NCBI GenBank assembly: GCA_037074705.1
Contig: CM073590.1
Coordinates: 136,047,600 to 136,111,599 of the forward strand
DNA from: Zhengitettix transpicula
Lineage: Eukaryota; Arthropoda; Insecta; Orthoptera; Tetrigidae
DNA: 64,000 bases
Direction of reading: 5' to 3'
Position 1 is the first letter of the stretch. Each line of letters starts with the position of its first letter. The translations under genes and the position numbers were made by a program. The notes under the pieces are model-generated. The model had not been told where the DNA came from. It ran no database searches and saw only the letters and a list, made by a program, of their open reading frames with translations. Of the stretch, positions 45,366 through 55,192 are shown piece after piece.

Positions 45366-45596
45366 CACGCATTTGTATATCCAGGCAATAATTCGACCTC
45401 AGTGCAGCCCGGCCATTTCCCGCGTACACGTAGTACAATAATAATGGCCGAAAATGAAGTACATATTAGCTGAGTATTAATTATGATAAAAAATGTCAAG
45501 TAAATAAATAATAGAAAAGCCTGGATTCGACCTTATTTAAAGAAAGAGAAACACTTCACAATTTAATCTAATAATATATTCTTTTTTAAAAACAGA

Positions 45597-45780
45597 ATGT
45601 CGAAGGACAACTTTGAATATTTGCTTCAAAAACTGGGCTCATGATTGTGAAAAAAGACACGGTGATGAGGAAAGCAATACCGATCGCTACAAGATAATGC
45701 CTTGTTGAATTTATTCACAGTATCGGACTGTTCAATTTCGCTCATCGTTCGAGAAGTTTGCGTAGTTTAATGGAAGGTTT
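45597..45780 (+). pseudogene. Harbinger transposase fragment (H4)
   Basis: After an AAAACAG acceptor-like site (45589-45595), reading gives MSKDNFEYLLQKLG then, one base later, MIVKKDTVMRKAIPIATR. The same VKKDTVMRKAI block is in H1. About 55 codons; the DDE core is absent. Confidence 0.65.
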
Positions 45781-45879
45781 AAATGAATTTATTAAAGTAT
45801 GTACAGACTAGGCCTCTTTATTTGTTAATCATTTATTTGAAGAATTAGAAATTAACTTTTCTTCTTATTTTCATTTTTC

Positions 45880-46044
45880 ACGTACGTCATAACCGATGTC
45901 AAATTTGTTTTGATTATTGATTGCCAACCATTTTTCTTCACTTGGCGATCTCCATATATAGACCATCGCCTTCATGTCCCATAAATATGGATTTCAGCGA
46001 ACTTCATCGATAAATTCAATAGTTTTCTCGTTTGACCAATTCAT
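45880..46044 (-). pseudogene. MADF-domain fragment (H4)
   Basis: Starts MNWSNEKTIEFIDEVR, a TGA stop, then NPYLWDMKAMVYIWRSPSEE and KWLAINNQNKFDIGYDV. MADF signature: aromatic near the start, PxLWD, KxxW. The ATG at 46044 is the natural start and agrees with MDWTNDKVIYLIDLY in H5. Confidence 0.65.
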
Positions 46045-46280
46045 AATACTGAATAATTTTACACAGAGAACAAAGTGTAATATTAATTGACATCACAGCT
46101 GATTGACTACAGAGACCTCCAGGCGAGGTCTGGGAACTATTGTGACCCGGCAATGTTTTCGTATTTTCGACAAATTGCGGGCCAGTACTTAAAATTGCCC
46201 GGCCATTGATGCCGACCTCATATTGCCGTGAAAAGTTGCTCGTTTATAGGCAGGCCCCTTAACATGCATGGTCGGCACTG

Positions 46281-46460
46281 CGTTAGCGACGGTGCTGCCT
46301 CTCCCTGGCAGCCTCGCGTCCAGCTTCCTGTGTGCATGCACTCAACAGTCATAACAAAGATTTATGTATCCTTTTAGAACTGCGGATGGCTACTGAAATT
46401 AAGCTTATTTTGTACAATTATAAATAAATAATTAAATAAAAAAAGGCCCAGCTTACAATT
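46281..46460. other. Spacer, 5' truncation point of the next PLE
   Basis: No feature recognised. Confidence 0.3.
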
Positions 46461-46461
46461 C

Positions 46462-47285
46462 ACCCATGAACTTGAATTTAACCATTATCTTAACTTTCTT
46501 GATGCCACTGTATCCATTCACAATACTTCCATTCTCACAAATTGGTTCAGAAAACCTACATACTCAGAACATGTTCTCAATTATCTTTCTGATCATCCTC
46601 CAAACCGAAAGATGGTATATAATCTTGTAGACAGAGCTATATTATTTTCGAACTCCAAGTTCCATCAACACAACTTAAATATTGTCCGAAACATTTTAAT
46701 CTCGAATGAGTACCCTTTAAATTTTATTATTAAACACATAAACAGCAGACTGAACAAAATCCAACATCCTACTGTCAATCGTTCCCAAACACCTCAAGCC
46801 AAATTTTTTCCCGTACTCCCCTATTACAAATTTCTACATCACAAATTTCTCCAAATATTCAAAGAATATGAAATATCCATCGTTTACAGATCAACTAATA
46901 CCCTTTCATACTTGATTAAAAACCACAAGGACCCACTTGACACTTACAGCAAACATTGTGTTGTTTTCAAAATCTCTTGCACTGATTGTAATTCCTGCTG
47001 CTACATAGGGCAAACAAAACGATCCCTTAATACACGTATCAAGGAACATATGTCTAATACCACATTTTCCCATTGATAAACAATCTGTAATATCCAAACA
47101 TATAATCAATTCTAAACATACATTTGATTGGCAAAATGGTAAGATTTTAGACATTGACACCAGGTACAATTCCAGACTCAAGTCAGAGATGCTTCACATT
47201 AAATCTAACATCACAGCTATTAATGTACAAGCGGACACAATGAAACTCAATAATTGCTATGATCCCTTATTATTACGCTAAACCT
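46462..47285 (+). pseudogene. Penelope-like element A: best-preserved endonuclease region
   Basis: Open from about 46462: HYLNFLDATVSIHN, NWFRKPTYSEHVLNYLSDHP, MVYNLVDRAILFSNSKFHQH, a linker ending AKFFPVLPYYKF, then VYRSTNTLSYLIKNHKDP and the GIY-YIG core VFKISCTDCN...CCYIGQTKRSLNTRIKEH. That is the arrangement after the RT thumb in Penelope-like elements: a CxxC pair followed by YIG and R/E. One frameshift after MSNTTFSH (about 47070) leads to DKQSVISKHIINSKHTFDW and DTMKLNNCYDPLL with a stop near 47280. The RT is missing (5' truncation). The 3' leader (TCCTTCGGCTCTCCCATTGT) ends abruptly at about 47390, before the terminal motif. Confidence 0.85.
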
Positions 47286-47390
47286 TCTGTTTTTCAATGT
47301 CGTTGCTCTATTATTGCTAATCCTTCGGCTCTCCCATTGTCGTTGCGTTTTCGTAGCTTCTGAGTTTTGTCAACTGACAAGTATCAACCT
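47286..47390 (+). repeat. PLE A 3' untranslated part, truncated
   Basis: CCTTCTGTTTTTCAATGTCG then TCGGCTCTCCCATTGTCGTT and TTTTGTCAACTGACAAGTA. The terminal stem-loop motif expected next is absent. Confidence 0.7.
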
Positions 47391-47925
47391 ACTTGTGCGA
47401 CATTAGTATTATGCAGTTACTTTTGATATATTTTCTGTAGCCAATTTACTAGTTGTCGTTCTCTATTGTCGAAGTGGATGAAGATAATTTTGAAAACGAA
47501 CGAGGTATGAGGCGTTTTATTGAAATATATGAAACACTGACTGTACTGTAGGATTCTCTTTTTTGCATCTTATTAAAATAATAAAAACCCAACAAGCAAT
47601 GGCAAAACTGCTCTCTGTGTATCAAATTTTGAATAAGCAACCGTGAAAGACCTGGCTAAAAAAATTAATAGTATGAAGATCAAATAAAGAAAGGAACTAA
47701 ACAGGTGATAACCTGTCTACATCCCCCGGAGTAGCCCATATCTATGTATGGTACGTCCAACAGAATGGAATGGACACTTAAATTTTTGGGAGATTCGCAA
47801 CTTCCCAGGAAATTAAGTAATATTATAACTTTAATGTTCAAATATCTGTGAAGTAAATACTAACATATTTAGTTAATAATTAAATACTCTTTATTTTTGA
47901 AGCTAACCAAAGTAAGCATTAGAAA
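47391..47925. other. Spacer, no gene
   Basis: Nothing recognised. Confidence 0.35.
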
Positions 47926-47929
47926 TTAA

Positions 47930-48741
47930 CTCAAAAAAGGAAAAAAAGGAGTGATTTACTAAGCTACTCATTATATAAATAATAATTAAAATACTTAAAA
48001 CAAAATAATTCAAAATTTATTGTTGATATGTAAAAAATTACAAAATGTATTAAATACACGACAGCCAATTACAGAAAAAAGGGAGAATTTATTAAATTAA
48101 CAACGTTTTTTCGCATAATTTGCCGCATCATCAGGTTCCAATTTAAAACTACCAAAAGAACGAAACAATTACAACGATTAGAATAACATTTTTAAGAAAT
48201 AATTTAGCAGATAAGAAAAAATATTAATAGTTTTAGACTTACAAAATTTTGATGGACAGGTCATTGTATGTTAAATTTATTAATAAGTACATTAGGGTCA
48301 GATTAAATAATATCATATATAACAATAACATTTTACATACTAAAATTGACAACAAAAAATGTAGTTTCATAATTTTATCTTATATTGCCCGCTTACAACA
48401 CAAATTAATTGTACTGTTAGAAAAGTATGGTGCCAAAATTATTTTTAAGGCTCATAACTATTAAAAATTGTAAAAAAAACATTTAGGACAAAATCGAAAA
48501 TTTTGATAAGCATAATGTAATTTATAAAATTAATTGTGTAGATTACATATGTAGGACAAACCAAGCAAGCGTTCATTAAAAACTAGGTTAAAAGAACATA
48601 AAAATAATATTCAAAATAACTCAAAACAGGAGTGATTTACTATCCCACTTCTTGTATAAATAATAATTAAAATCCATAAAACGAAATAATTCAAAATTTA
48701 TCGTTGATATGTAAAAAATTACGAAATGTATTGTTCTTGAC
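47930..48741 (+). mobile_element. Penelope-like element D with direct flanking repeats
   Basis: Direct repeats of about 125 bp (47930-48055 and 48619-48741; both with GGAGTGATTTACTA and ATTGTTGATATG- or ATCGTTGATATG-type words) flank the body. An inverted terminus lies at 48061-48140; the minus strand reads GGAACCTGATGATGCGGC, ATTATGCGAAAAAACGTTG. Direct terminal repeats (pLTRs) are a known trait of this class. Confidence 0.55.
48249..48630 (+). pseudogene. PLE D coding remnant
   Basis: The first part reads MMDRSLYVKFINKYIRVRLN then FIILSYIARLQHKLIVLLEK and YGAKIIFKAHN. After a TAA and frame changes, HLGQN, NVIYKINC and LKTRLKEHKNN can be read. This is the RT-to-GIY-YIG end of a Penelope-like protein (FxxLPYIxxLSxxL, IxFKxxN, LGxNKD, YKIxCxxCxxxYIG). 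Highly decayed. Confidence 0.55.
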
Positions 48742-48813
48742 AAAGTATGTACATATTAAATTGCTGAAAGGAATTAAATTAATAAAGAGCGTAAGTTTTC
48801 CCGATGTATATTC

Positions 48814-48962
48814 TGTATAAAGAGTTCTCAGGTTACCGGTCGGGTAACGTGATTTGAGCACAACGTTTCCATGGCTGACCTGACGAAGATGGCGGTGTCA
48901 GCCATGGAAACGTTGTGCTCAAATCACGTTACCCGACCGGAAACCCGAGAACTCTTTATACA
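48814..48962. repeat. Large palindrome with PLE-type core (family E)
   Basis: Arms 48814-48879 and 48897-48962 are inverse copies over 66 bp with about three mismatches; the spacer is 17 bp. Each arm reads TATAAAGAGTTCTC, CCGGTCGGGTAACGTGATTT, GAGCACAACGTTTCCATGGC. Across the centre, CTGACGAAGATGGC, loop, GCCATGGAAACGTTGTG repeats the motif of other PLE ends. Such a perfect fold-back is probably young or maintained. Confidence 0.85.
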
Positions 48963-49084
48963 GGAATTAAATTGATAAACTAATCATGGATTAAGTAATT
49001 ACGGAACATGTCTCCCACTCTCTTAGCAGCAGTATTGCTGTATTTGGACCTATATAGTGGGTTGTAGCTGCATTAGGAGATTAG

Positions 49085-49275
49085 GGTGTTTTTACAACTT
49101 CATTCAGTTGACAATATCCTAATGACAGAAAATTGTGCAAAAAACATGCTAAAGTTATATATGATTCTAGCCTCCTGTGAATCAAGACATGCTTCTGGAA
49201 CACTCCAAACCTGGTGGCTAATATTCCGAAGGAATTTTCAACATTCTATGGGTTTTGAGGACAGTCTGGGTCAAT
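49085..49275 (-). pseudogene. Harbinger transposase C-terminal fragment
   Basis: The minus strand reads NVENSFGILATRFGVFQKHV then ITLACFLHNFL. The VENAFGILxxRFRVFxxPI and ACCxLHNFL blocks are the end of the PIF/Harbinger DDE domain. About 55 codons in one frame. Confidence 0.7.
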
Positions 49276-49388
49276 ATTTACTTCTGCGTATAGTTTTATT
49301 AAATTTGGTCGAAGGGCAAGTCTGCTTAACGGCATAGCTGATTGTTCGTAGTCCCATCAACGCAGAAAACTTAAGATCCTCGAAGGTC

Positions 49389-49625
49389 CTACCAGTTGAG
49401 AAATATCGTCACGGCTTGTCGGTTTTCTTCATTTAAATTTTGTTCGTATCTTGCATGTTTCGTTTTAAAATGTCTGCACAAATTATATTGTTTTAAAACA
49501 GCTACACTCGAATTGAAAATAAGACAAAGGGCCTTATTATTATATATTCTAAAACAATATTTCCACTTCCATTCATCATTAAATATACGGCATTCGAGAT
49601 ACTTTTTTCGTTTTCCGGAAGCCAT
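49389..49625 (-). pseudogene. hAT transposase N-terminus (GTF2IRD2-like)
   Basis: MASGKRKKYLECRIFNDEWK then KALCLIFNSSVAVLKQYNLC and RHFKTKHARYEQ. It is the BED-like zinc-finger region at the start of GTF2IRD2-type hAT transposases; the first Cys of the CxxC pair is kept, and the second is F in LIFN. The start at 49625 is the natural one. Everything after FLNW is lost. Likely the same family as 6481-8300. Confidence 0.7.
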
Positions 49626-49639
49626 CCGTAAATTTAAAA

Positions 49640-49750
49640 AATGTGCAATATATTTTGATATACGATATTATTTCAATATACAATATCATTTTTATATACA
49701 ATATTATTTCAATATACAATATCATTTTAATATACAATATATTTTAATAA
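49640..49750. repeat. AT-rich minisatellite
   Basis: TTTCAATATACAATATCATT and TTTATATACAATATTA alternate; overall period about 36 bp, 3 copies. Confidence 0.8.
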
Positions 49751-49852
49751 AAATATAATTACATACATACCATATAAGTATCCAAACTATCGAAAACAAT
49801 CGAAACAATATTTAATAAATAGAAATAGAATAGGGTTATATCACAAATTGGA

Positions 49853-50340
49853 GTTACAACGTATTGTCCGAAACATTTTAATCTCTAATGAGGCCCTTTA
49901 AATTGTATTAATAAACACATACAGATTGAACAAAATCCAATATCCTAGTCAGTCGTCCCCAAACACCTCAATACAAATTTTTCCTCGTACTCCCTTATTA
50001 CAAATTTCTACATCATAATTTCGTCCAAATTTTTAATGAATATCAAATATCCATCATTTACAGATCTACTAACATTCTTTCCTACTCGATTAAAAACCAC
50101 AAGAACCCACTTGACACATCAAACATTGTGTCGTTTACAAAATCTCCTGTTGTAATTGTAATTCCTGCTACTTCGGCAAACGAAAGGTTCCCTTAATATT
50201 CTTATCAAGGAACATATATCTCATTTCAACTTTCCCAATGATAAAGCTATTAATGTACAAACAGACGCTATGAAACTCAACAATTGCTACGATACCTTTT
50301 TATTAGGCTAAACCTTCTGCTTTCCCATTGTCGTTGGTTC
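49853..50340 (+). pseudogene. PLE A fragment, many small deletions
   Basis: GTCCGAAACATTTTAATCTC, AAACACCTCAATACAAATTT, TTACAGATCTACTAACATTC and ACATTGTGTCGTTTACAAAA follow the 46.7-47.3 kb copy in order, then TGCTACTTCGGCAAACGAAA (YIG changed) and GACGCTATGAAACTCAACAA. Frames break at least five times. Confidence 0.75.
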
Positions 50341-50635
50341 CTTATTGTTACGTTAACATTTCTGCCTTCCAATTATTATTATTTATTGAGGTTTATAATA
50401 GTCGCGTCGACATCTTGGTCATTGGCTACCAGTATGTTATTACAATAGATTACATAGTGTTACTATTTATTTACATCGATATTCTTAACATTATTAGCGA
50501 TTTGGTTTCTATATTTGTTCTCTGGGTTTGCTTTCTCGATAAATTTTATGAGATCCATGGCAGCTCTCGATGAAATACAGAGGTCGGAGATGTGCTGTTC
50601 TGTAATTGATGCTCTTCTGTTGTTATATCTGCCGC
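50341..50635. other. Spacer, nothing recognised
   Basis: Transition between the PLE A fragment and the minus-strand LINE. Confidence 0.3.
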
Positions 50636-50639
50636 AATA

Positions 50640-51600
50640 GAAGAGTATATTTATTGGTTGACTGCAGTCTTCACATATTGGTGGAGGGCTGTTGTTTAGG
50701 AGGTGGATACGTGTTAGTTTAGTGTGACCGGTTCTGATTCTTGATACTATTACTTGCTGTTTAATTTTTTTAGGTTGTGAAAGTCATTGATATTTTTGTG
50801 GATGTCACTTTTCTTCATTTTTTCCCATTCCCTGTTCCACTGCGTTTTTGATTGGATACTTATTTGATTCCATATTTTATTGAGATCGCTGGTTGGGTTT
50901 GCTTCAGATTGAGGTTTAGTCTTCGTTTGAGCGTTTTGAATCTTTCATGGAATTTGAATTGGGTTTCTCTATTCGTGGGGAGGGATGGTGTTATGTTGCT
51001 TTTGATTATGGGATTGCTCGAAGTATGAGATTTTAAGGCTATTCTTGTGCCCAGGAAGTCTCTTCGGAATTGTAAGGTTGGTTCTTGGGCTTCGTCTAGA
51101 AGGCTCCCAATCGGGCATGTCCGGAAGACTCCCGTGGCAATACGAAGAGCAGTGTTGTGGATCGTATCCAGCTCATGAAGCGTCTTTTTGTTTGCAGGAT
51201 AATGCATCCTTGATCTTATTAGAACAATGTATGTAGCAAGTAGTAGATGCATATTTGCGCGTCAGTTCTTGCATGCTAGGGATTTTAATTTATTCAGACT
51301 TTTTTTTTGCAGTCCTGTGTTAAACGGTTTATATGCTTGGAGAAGGTTAGTTTCGGTTCAAAGATGGTGTCCAGTAGAGATTACTCTAGGGATAGGATGA
51401 TCGTCTAGTTTTAGTGAGATATTTTCTGATTTATGTTTGTTTGAGAAATATATGACATTGGTATTCAGTACAGAGCATTTTTTTGCGACCACTCAGAGGT
51501 GATTTAGGGCTTGATGCATGTTCAGTTGAGTATCATCTTTATTTTTTCTCCTGCATAATATTACGATGTCGTCCTCGAATTTACGAACTATTACTTGGGG
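50640..51600 (-). pseudogene. I/jockey-type LINE: end of RT and C-terminal region
   Basis: The minus strand starts near 51600 with VIVRKFEDDIVILCRRKNKD (the FxDDxVI active-site strand, first residue altered), NMHQALNHL, then VIYFSNKHKSENISLKLDDH. The longest frame (51252-50860) gives LIRSRMHYPANKKTLHELDT, IHNTALRIATGVFRTCPIGS and EAQEPTLQFRRDFLG, the region after the RT thumb. Fragments of an RNase-H-like end follow, with PPPIC (about 50700). Upstream RT and endonuclease are absent. It meets a 16-G run and a PLE A terminus at 51597. Confidence 0.8.
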
Positions 51601-51612
51601 GGGGGGGGGGGG
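51597..51612. repeat. Run of 16 G
   Basis: A homopolymer exactly at the junction of the LINE remnant and the PLE A terminus. Confidence 0.95.
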
Positions 51613-51795
51613 CGCAACGGCTCTCCCATTGTCGTTGCGTTTACGTCGCTTTCGAGTTTTGTCAACCGACGAGTGTAGTTGTGTCACTAAGCTCTTCGTA
51701 ACACCTGAAGAAAGGTACAAGGATCCCAGAAACGTTGTGTGATATTTGTATTATCACTTATTTTGTCTGTATTTGGATATCTTTCCGATTATTAA
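51613..51795 (+). repeat. PLE A terminus
   Basis: GGCTCTCCCATTGTCGTTGC, TTTTGTCAACCGACGAG, CTGAAGAAAGGTAC, GATCCCAGAAACGTTGTGTG and TTTTGTCTGTATTTGG. The most complete terminus in the window. Confidence 0.8.
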
Positions 51796-52235
51796 CATTT
51801 ATTTAATTTATCATCATTTCTTAAGATTTTCTCTTGCAAGCTCGTTTCTTTAGGAAGTGCAATACGGAATCGGTCTTTGAATCACGCAAAAATTCGCATT
51901 TGTGTATCATCATTTTCTTCACTATAAAGGCAAAATAATTCTTGGCATAATCTCTATTTTTTTTTCAAAAATATCGCAACGGTGTTTTTATTTCGTACTA
52001 TGTTTCAGTCTCAATAGATATCACTGCTAAAGATCATCACTCATATTCAAATTGATTTTGAATACAATATTCCAATTTTCCAAACTTATGCGTGCAACAT
52101 CATTATTACATATAGTGACTAAATAACGACACAAACAGGCATGTGTTATTTCTATCCTGCGTCGAATGCTGTTATACTTACAGGAACTGTAATTATAAAA
52201 ATTACTCATATTTAATAGCGTATATCTTGATAACT
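51796..52235. other. Spacer, no gene
   Basis: AT-rich; nothing recognised. Confidence 0.35.
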
Positions 52236-52239
52236 AAGT

Positions 52240-52990
52240 AAGCTTAATAGCTGATACTTTGGCATCTTAAAATAAGTAATGGGTTTGGTTAGTTTACCAA
52301 AGCATAAGTTTCTGGAAGGTTTTGTTGCTAAGTTGTAAGCAATGAAAAATATGCTCCAAATTGATGTGACACATTATTTAAGCAACTTTGTGAGATAACA
52401 GCAATAAAACTAAAACTTTTTAAACCTTGGAACTGCCTGCAACCATCGTGTAGAGCATAAAATACGTGGTTGCCATTTTTCAGGAAGCCAGCTGCTACAG
52501 TTCCACAATAAGAGTACTTTGAACTTGCCAATTTGCTAGAACTTGCATCAGTGGCGCATGAGTGACCTTTATGCAGACCTTAAATGATGAGTCTCTAAAA
52601 TGAAATTAGATGATTATAAAAGACAAAAGTCTGCTCTTTCAAATGGTAAAAAATGAACTTGATTGTAACATGTTTTTTTTTTGTAATTTGGGTTTGAAAA
52701 TTCACAAAATTTGATACATAAAATTTGAACCTCATATTAATTAACATATATCGTGAGAACAAAGTGAGCTTGAAAGCAGATACTTTGGCAGCTTAAAACA
52801 AGTAATGGGTTTAGTTATCTTACCAAAGCATAAGTTTGTAGATCGTCTTGTTTCAAAGTTATAAGCCCGAAAAATCGGCCTCAAATTGACGTGACGGTTT
52901 TTTTGAGCAACTTTGTGAGATAACAGCAAAAAAACTAAAACTTTTAAAACCTTGGAACTGCAACCATCGTGTACAGCATAGGGGAATACG
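52240..52990. repeat. Direct duplication, spacing 526 bp
   Basis: GATACTTTGGCATCTTAAAA (52253) recurs as GATACTTTGGCAGCTTAAAA (52779), and both copies continue for about 220 bp with TACCAAAGCATAAGTTT, GAGATAACAGCAA and ACCTTGGAACTGC. Diverged by roughly 15-20% by eye. Function and family unknown. Confidence 0.8.
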
Positions 52991-53049
52991 AGACAATAAT
53001 AATCTAAATGAACTTATGTAGTACAAAAACATAATCAACCATATTAGAG

Positions 53050-53135
53050 CATCACGCTAAACTGGTTAGTACATTAACTACCAGGACTAAAGGTACACCA
53101 AAGACAAGATGGAAAGATGATGTCCAAAAGGCTCT
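53050..53135 (+). pseudogene. LINE 3'-end fragment
   Basis: GTPKTRWKDDVQKALRN matches the PxxRWxDDVxxxL block near the end of many LINE ORF2 proteins. Only about 20 codons. Confidence 0.35.
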
Positions 53136-53279
53136 AAGAAATTAAAATCACGAAGAGGACTCATAAAGTAAACAATTTAAAATTTACAACACTATATGGA
53201 GAGATTTGTTAGCTTTGATGGACCCAAATTATGTCTTTATGTAGGTTTTTATGACAAAAATAGTAGATTAAGGAAATTA

Positions 53280-53480
53280 AAAACCAACCTACGTAGGTCT
53301 TACCCTGGTTCTGCAATAAGTGGAGATACAGTTAAACAATTTTTTAACTGTAGACTATTCCGAGCTAGACGATTTTCGGGAAATGCACTTAAAATATTGT
53401 TCAAAATTTTTGGAGGTGAAATTGCCAACAATTCGGCATTTCAATTCCGAGAATGGGGCTGCACATTGGCAACGATTTTC
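53280..53480 (+). pseudogene. Harbinger transposase C-terminal fragment
   Basis: RRSYPGSAISGDTVKQFFNC, RLFRARRFSGNALKILFKIF. The pattern YPG...FNYRLSRARRxVENAFGIL is that of the final part of the PIF/Harbinger DDE domain. It ends at the GGTTCATCCACAC sequence taken to be the left end of H5. Confidence 0.65.
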
Positions 53481-53484
53481 TATG

Positions 53485-54110
53485 TAAAGGTTCATCCACA
53501 CTATGCCGCAGAATGCCAGTTGGCATAGTGCCAAGTAATGTGGACGTGGCCGTTGGAACGTGCCAACTGGCACGCTGTAGTGGCGGTCTACGTCAAACAG
53601 CCGATAAGAGAGAAAGGAGGGCATGTGCCAACTGGCCTCGCGCGGCTTCAGTAGTGATTCGGACTGTCGACGAGCAACGCCGTTTCTTGCTATTAAACAT
53701 TTTTGTTAAAATCAAAATAAATTATATGAAATTTCTTACTGATGGATTGGACAAACGATAAAGTGATTTATCTAATTGATTTATACAGAGAACGGCCCGT
53801 TTTGTGGGACTCTCGTTTGAAAGAATTTAAGGACAGGAATAAAAGAACAGACGCTATATTGGAAATCGCCGTTAATTTGGGGTTAAATAAAGAAGAAATT
53901 GACAGAAAAATCAAGAACTTGCTTTGCCATTTTTCGCGCGAATTAAAAAAAGAAAGCGAAAGTACCAGATCCAGTGCGAGTAGTGATGTTTACAAAAGTA
54001 AATGGTTTTGCTACGACAAAATGTTGTTTCTCAAGGTTCGGAATCGACGAAGAGGATTGACGGATACGCATACTCAGGTAAAACAATATATTTTCAAATT
54101 GTAATTATTT
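53485..54110 (+). mobile_element. PIF/Harbinger-like element, left part (H5)
   Basis: Starts near GGTTCATCCACACTATGCCG, with a GC-rich palindromic leader (GCCAGTTGGCATAGTGCC, CGTGCCAACTGGCACG), then the MADF gene. The leader plan equals that of H2 (18.94-19.14 kb). The right part is lost; a (TA)n tract follows. Confidence 0.45.
53742..54104 (+). CDS. MADF-domain protein of Harbinger H5, open but truncated
   Basis: The ATG at 53742 gives MDWTNDKVIYLIDLYRERPV then LWDSRLKEFKDRNKRTDAIL and EIAVNLGLNKEEIDRKIKNL, a nearly ideal MADF domain (residues 1-80: aromatic start, PVLWD, KxKxRxDAxxEIAxxLG). SSDVYKSKWFCYDKMLFL follows, matching the DVYKPVWFAFELMDQFL block of H2. The frame runs uninterrupted to about residue 120, then passes into QVKQYIFKL and a stop next to a (TA)n tract, so the C-terminal BESS part is missing. 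It is the best-kept Harbinger partner gene in the window and would bind DNA through the MADF fold if expressed. Confidence 0.75.
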   Translation: MDWTNDKVIYLIDLYRERPVLWDSRLKEFKDRNKRTDAILEIAVNLGLNKEEIDRKIKNLLCHFSRELKKESESTRSSASSDVYKSKWFCYDKMLFLKVRNRRRGLTDTHTQVKQYIFKL

Positions 54111-54135
54111 ATTATTTAATTCATACTACACCATG

Positions 54136-54137
<2 letters not shown>

Positions 54138-54178
<41 letters not shown>
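54138..54178. repeat. (TA)n tract
   Basis: Left boundary of LTR-like copy L3. Confidence 0.95.
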
Positions 54179-54180
<2 letters not shown>

Positions 54181-55140
54181 TAATAAACACCTGGATGATC
54201 GATTAATTTGCCCCACGTCGGTGAAGTCATTTATGTAATATACAACTGGATTTAATTAAATGAATCAATTAACAACATTTACTAAGCTTAAAAGGAATTT
54301 ATTATTGTTGATAAATTTTACAATTTACAAAACCTATTTTCATGTCGAATTTCATCCATTTAAACAAATACTTTAATTTTCATTTATTAATTTGCGGCAT
54401 TTTTGAACATATAATTCTCATATCATTACAATCAAATTCGACGAATCTCTTATCTCAGGGTCACTACTGGGTTTGATAATTAGAACAAAATCAATGTATA
54501 AACTGTCAATTAACAATTCAAATATAAAAAGTTAACCTAAAACAATATGAAAATAAGTGAAAAGAAACCTGAACAAAATCTGACTCTACCCTTTTAATTA
54601 TCGTTTACAAAATTATATCAAAGTTTTGGTTACTCACGTAACGTCTGTCTGGTACCAGATCTCTCTCTTGTATCTTGAACACTACCACACTAAAAAACCA
54701 TTTTTTTACTCTGACTCTACTTCATTGCAATTTTAATACACACGCTTGAATTTCTCGTCCTCAGCTATCTGGAACCTCGGATGAGCCTCCCCTTTCTGGT
54801 CAACTAGCGGATGCCGGATTACTCAATGCGAAAATTGTTCCATCAGCGTGAAGTAACCTTTTGCTTCCCCGTTTGCAAATTGTTATGAAAATCTCTCCGT
54901 ACAACTATTTGCTTGCTTCCATACAGGAATTCGCGATTTGCAATTTATATTTGCAGACTTTTCTGTTTGTTGCTCTAAGAGAACTGAACTGTATTATCTC
55001 TCTCGTACTCAGATTTTCGCCTCCTTCTCATATCATCGCCGATTCCAGACTGAATTCCTTACGCGCGTGCATTTCCCATTTCGGCTTTCAATAAAGAAAC
55101 AGAGCTCGGTGCCATTGTCGTTTTGGAAGCTCCTGCCGCT

Positions 55141-55142
<2 letters not shown>
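54179..55142 (-). mobile_element. LTR-like family L, copy L3
   Basis: Minus orientation. Plus-strand order: GCCCCACGTCGGTGAAG (primer-site-like, 54211), GAATCTCTTATCTCAGGGTC then ACTACTGGGTTTGATAATTA (54447-54483), TCTGACTCTACCCTTTTAAT (54578), ACGTCTGTCTGGTACC (about 54640). Non-coding. Confidence 0.65.

Positions 55143-55190
<48 letters not shown>
55143..55190. repeat. (TA)n tract
   Basis: Between copies L3 and L4; followed by TTGTAATAAACAAA. Confidence 0.95.

Positions 55191-55192
<2 letters not shown>

Larger units (their letters stand above)
45370..46280 (+). mobile_element. PIF/Harbinger-like element remnant, copy H4
   Basis: Contains a plus-strand transposase fragment and a convergent minus-strand MADF fragment, the same layout as H2. 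The flanks carry CCCGGCCATTTCCCGCGTAC (45409) and, at the other side, TGCCCGGCCATTGATGCC (46197). H1 at 10-10.9 kb is the nearest relative. Confidence 0.6.

Noticed and set aside
48880..48915. Canonical hammerhead ribozyme call
   Set aside because: The core bases fit, but spacing between core and stem II is off by one or two bases and helix III is not clear, so it is reported only as a hammerhead-like motif.
50328..50573. Plus-strand hydrophobic open frame (81 codons)
   Set aside because: It starts inside the PLE A fragment, has no repeat or family support, and is AT-driven.
54447..54483. A tRNA-Lys gene or a tRNA-derived SINE head
   Set aside because: Only the anticodon-to-T-arm part is present; D arm and acceptor are missing, and the 3'-end match lies about 240 bp away in the wrong order.
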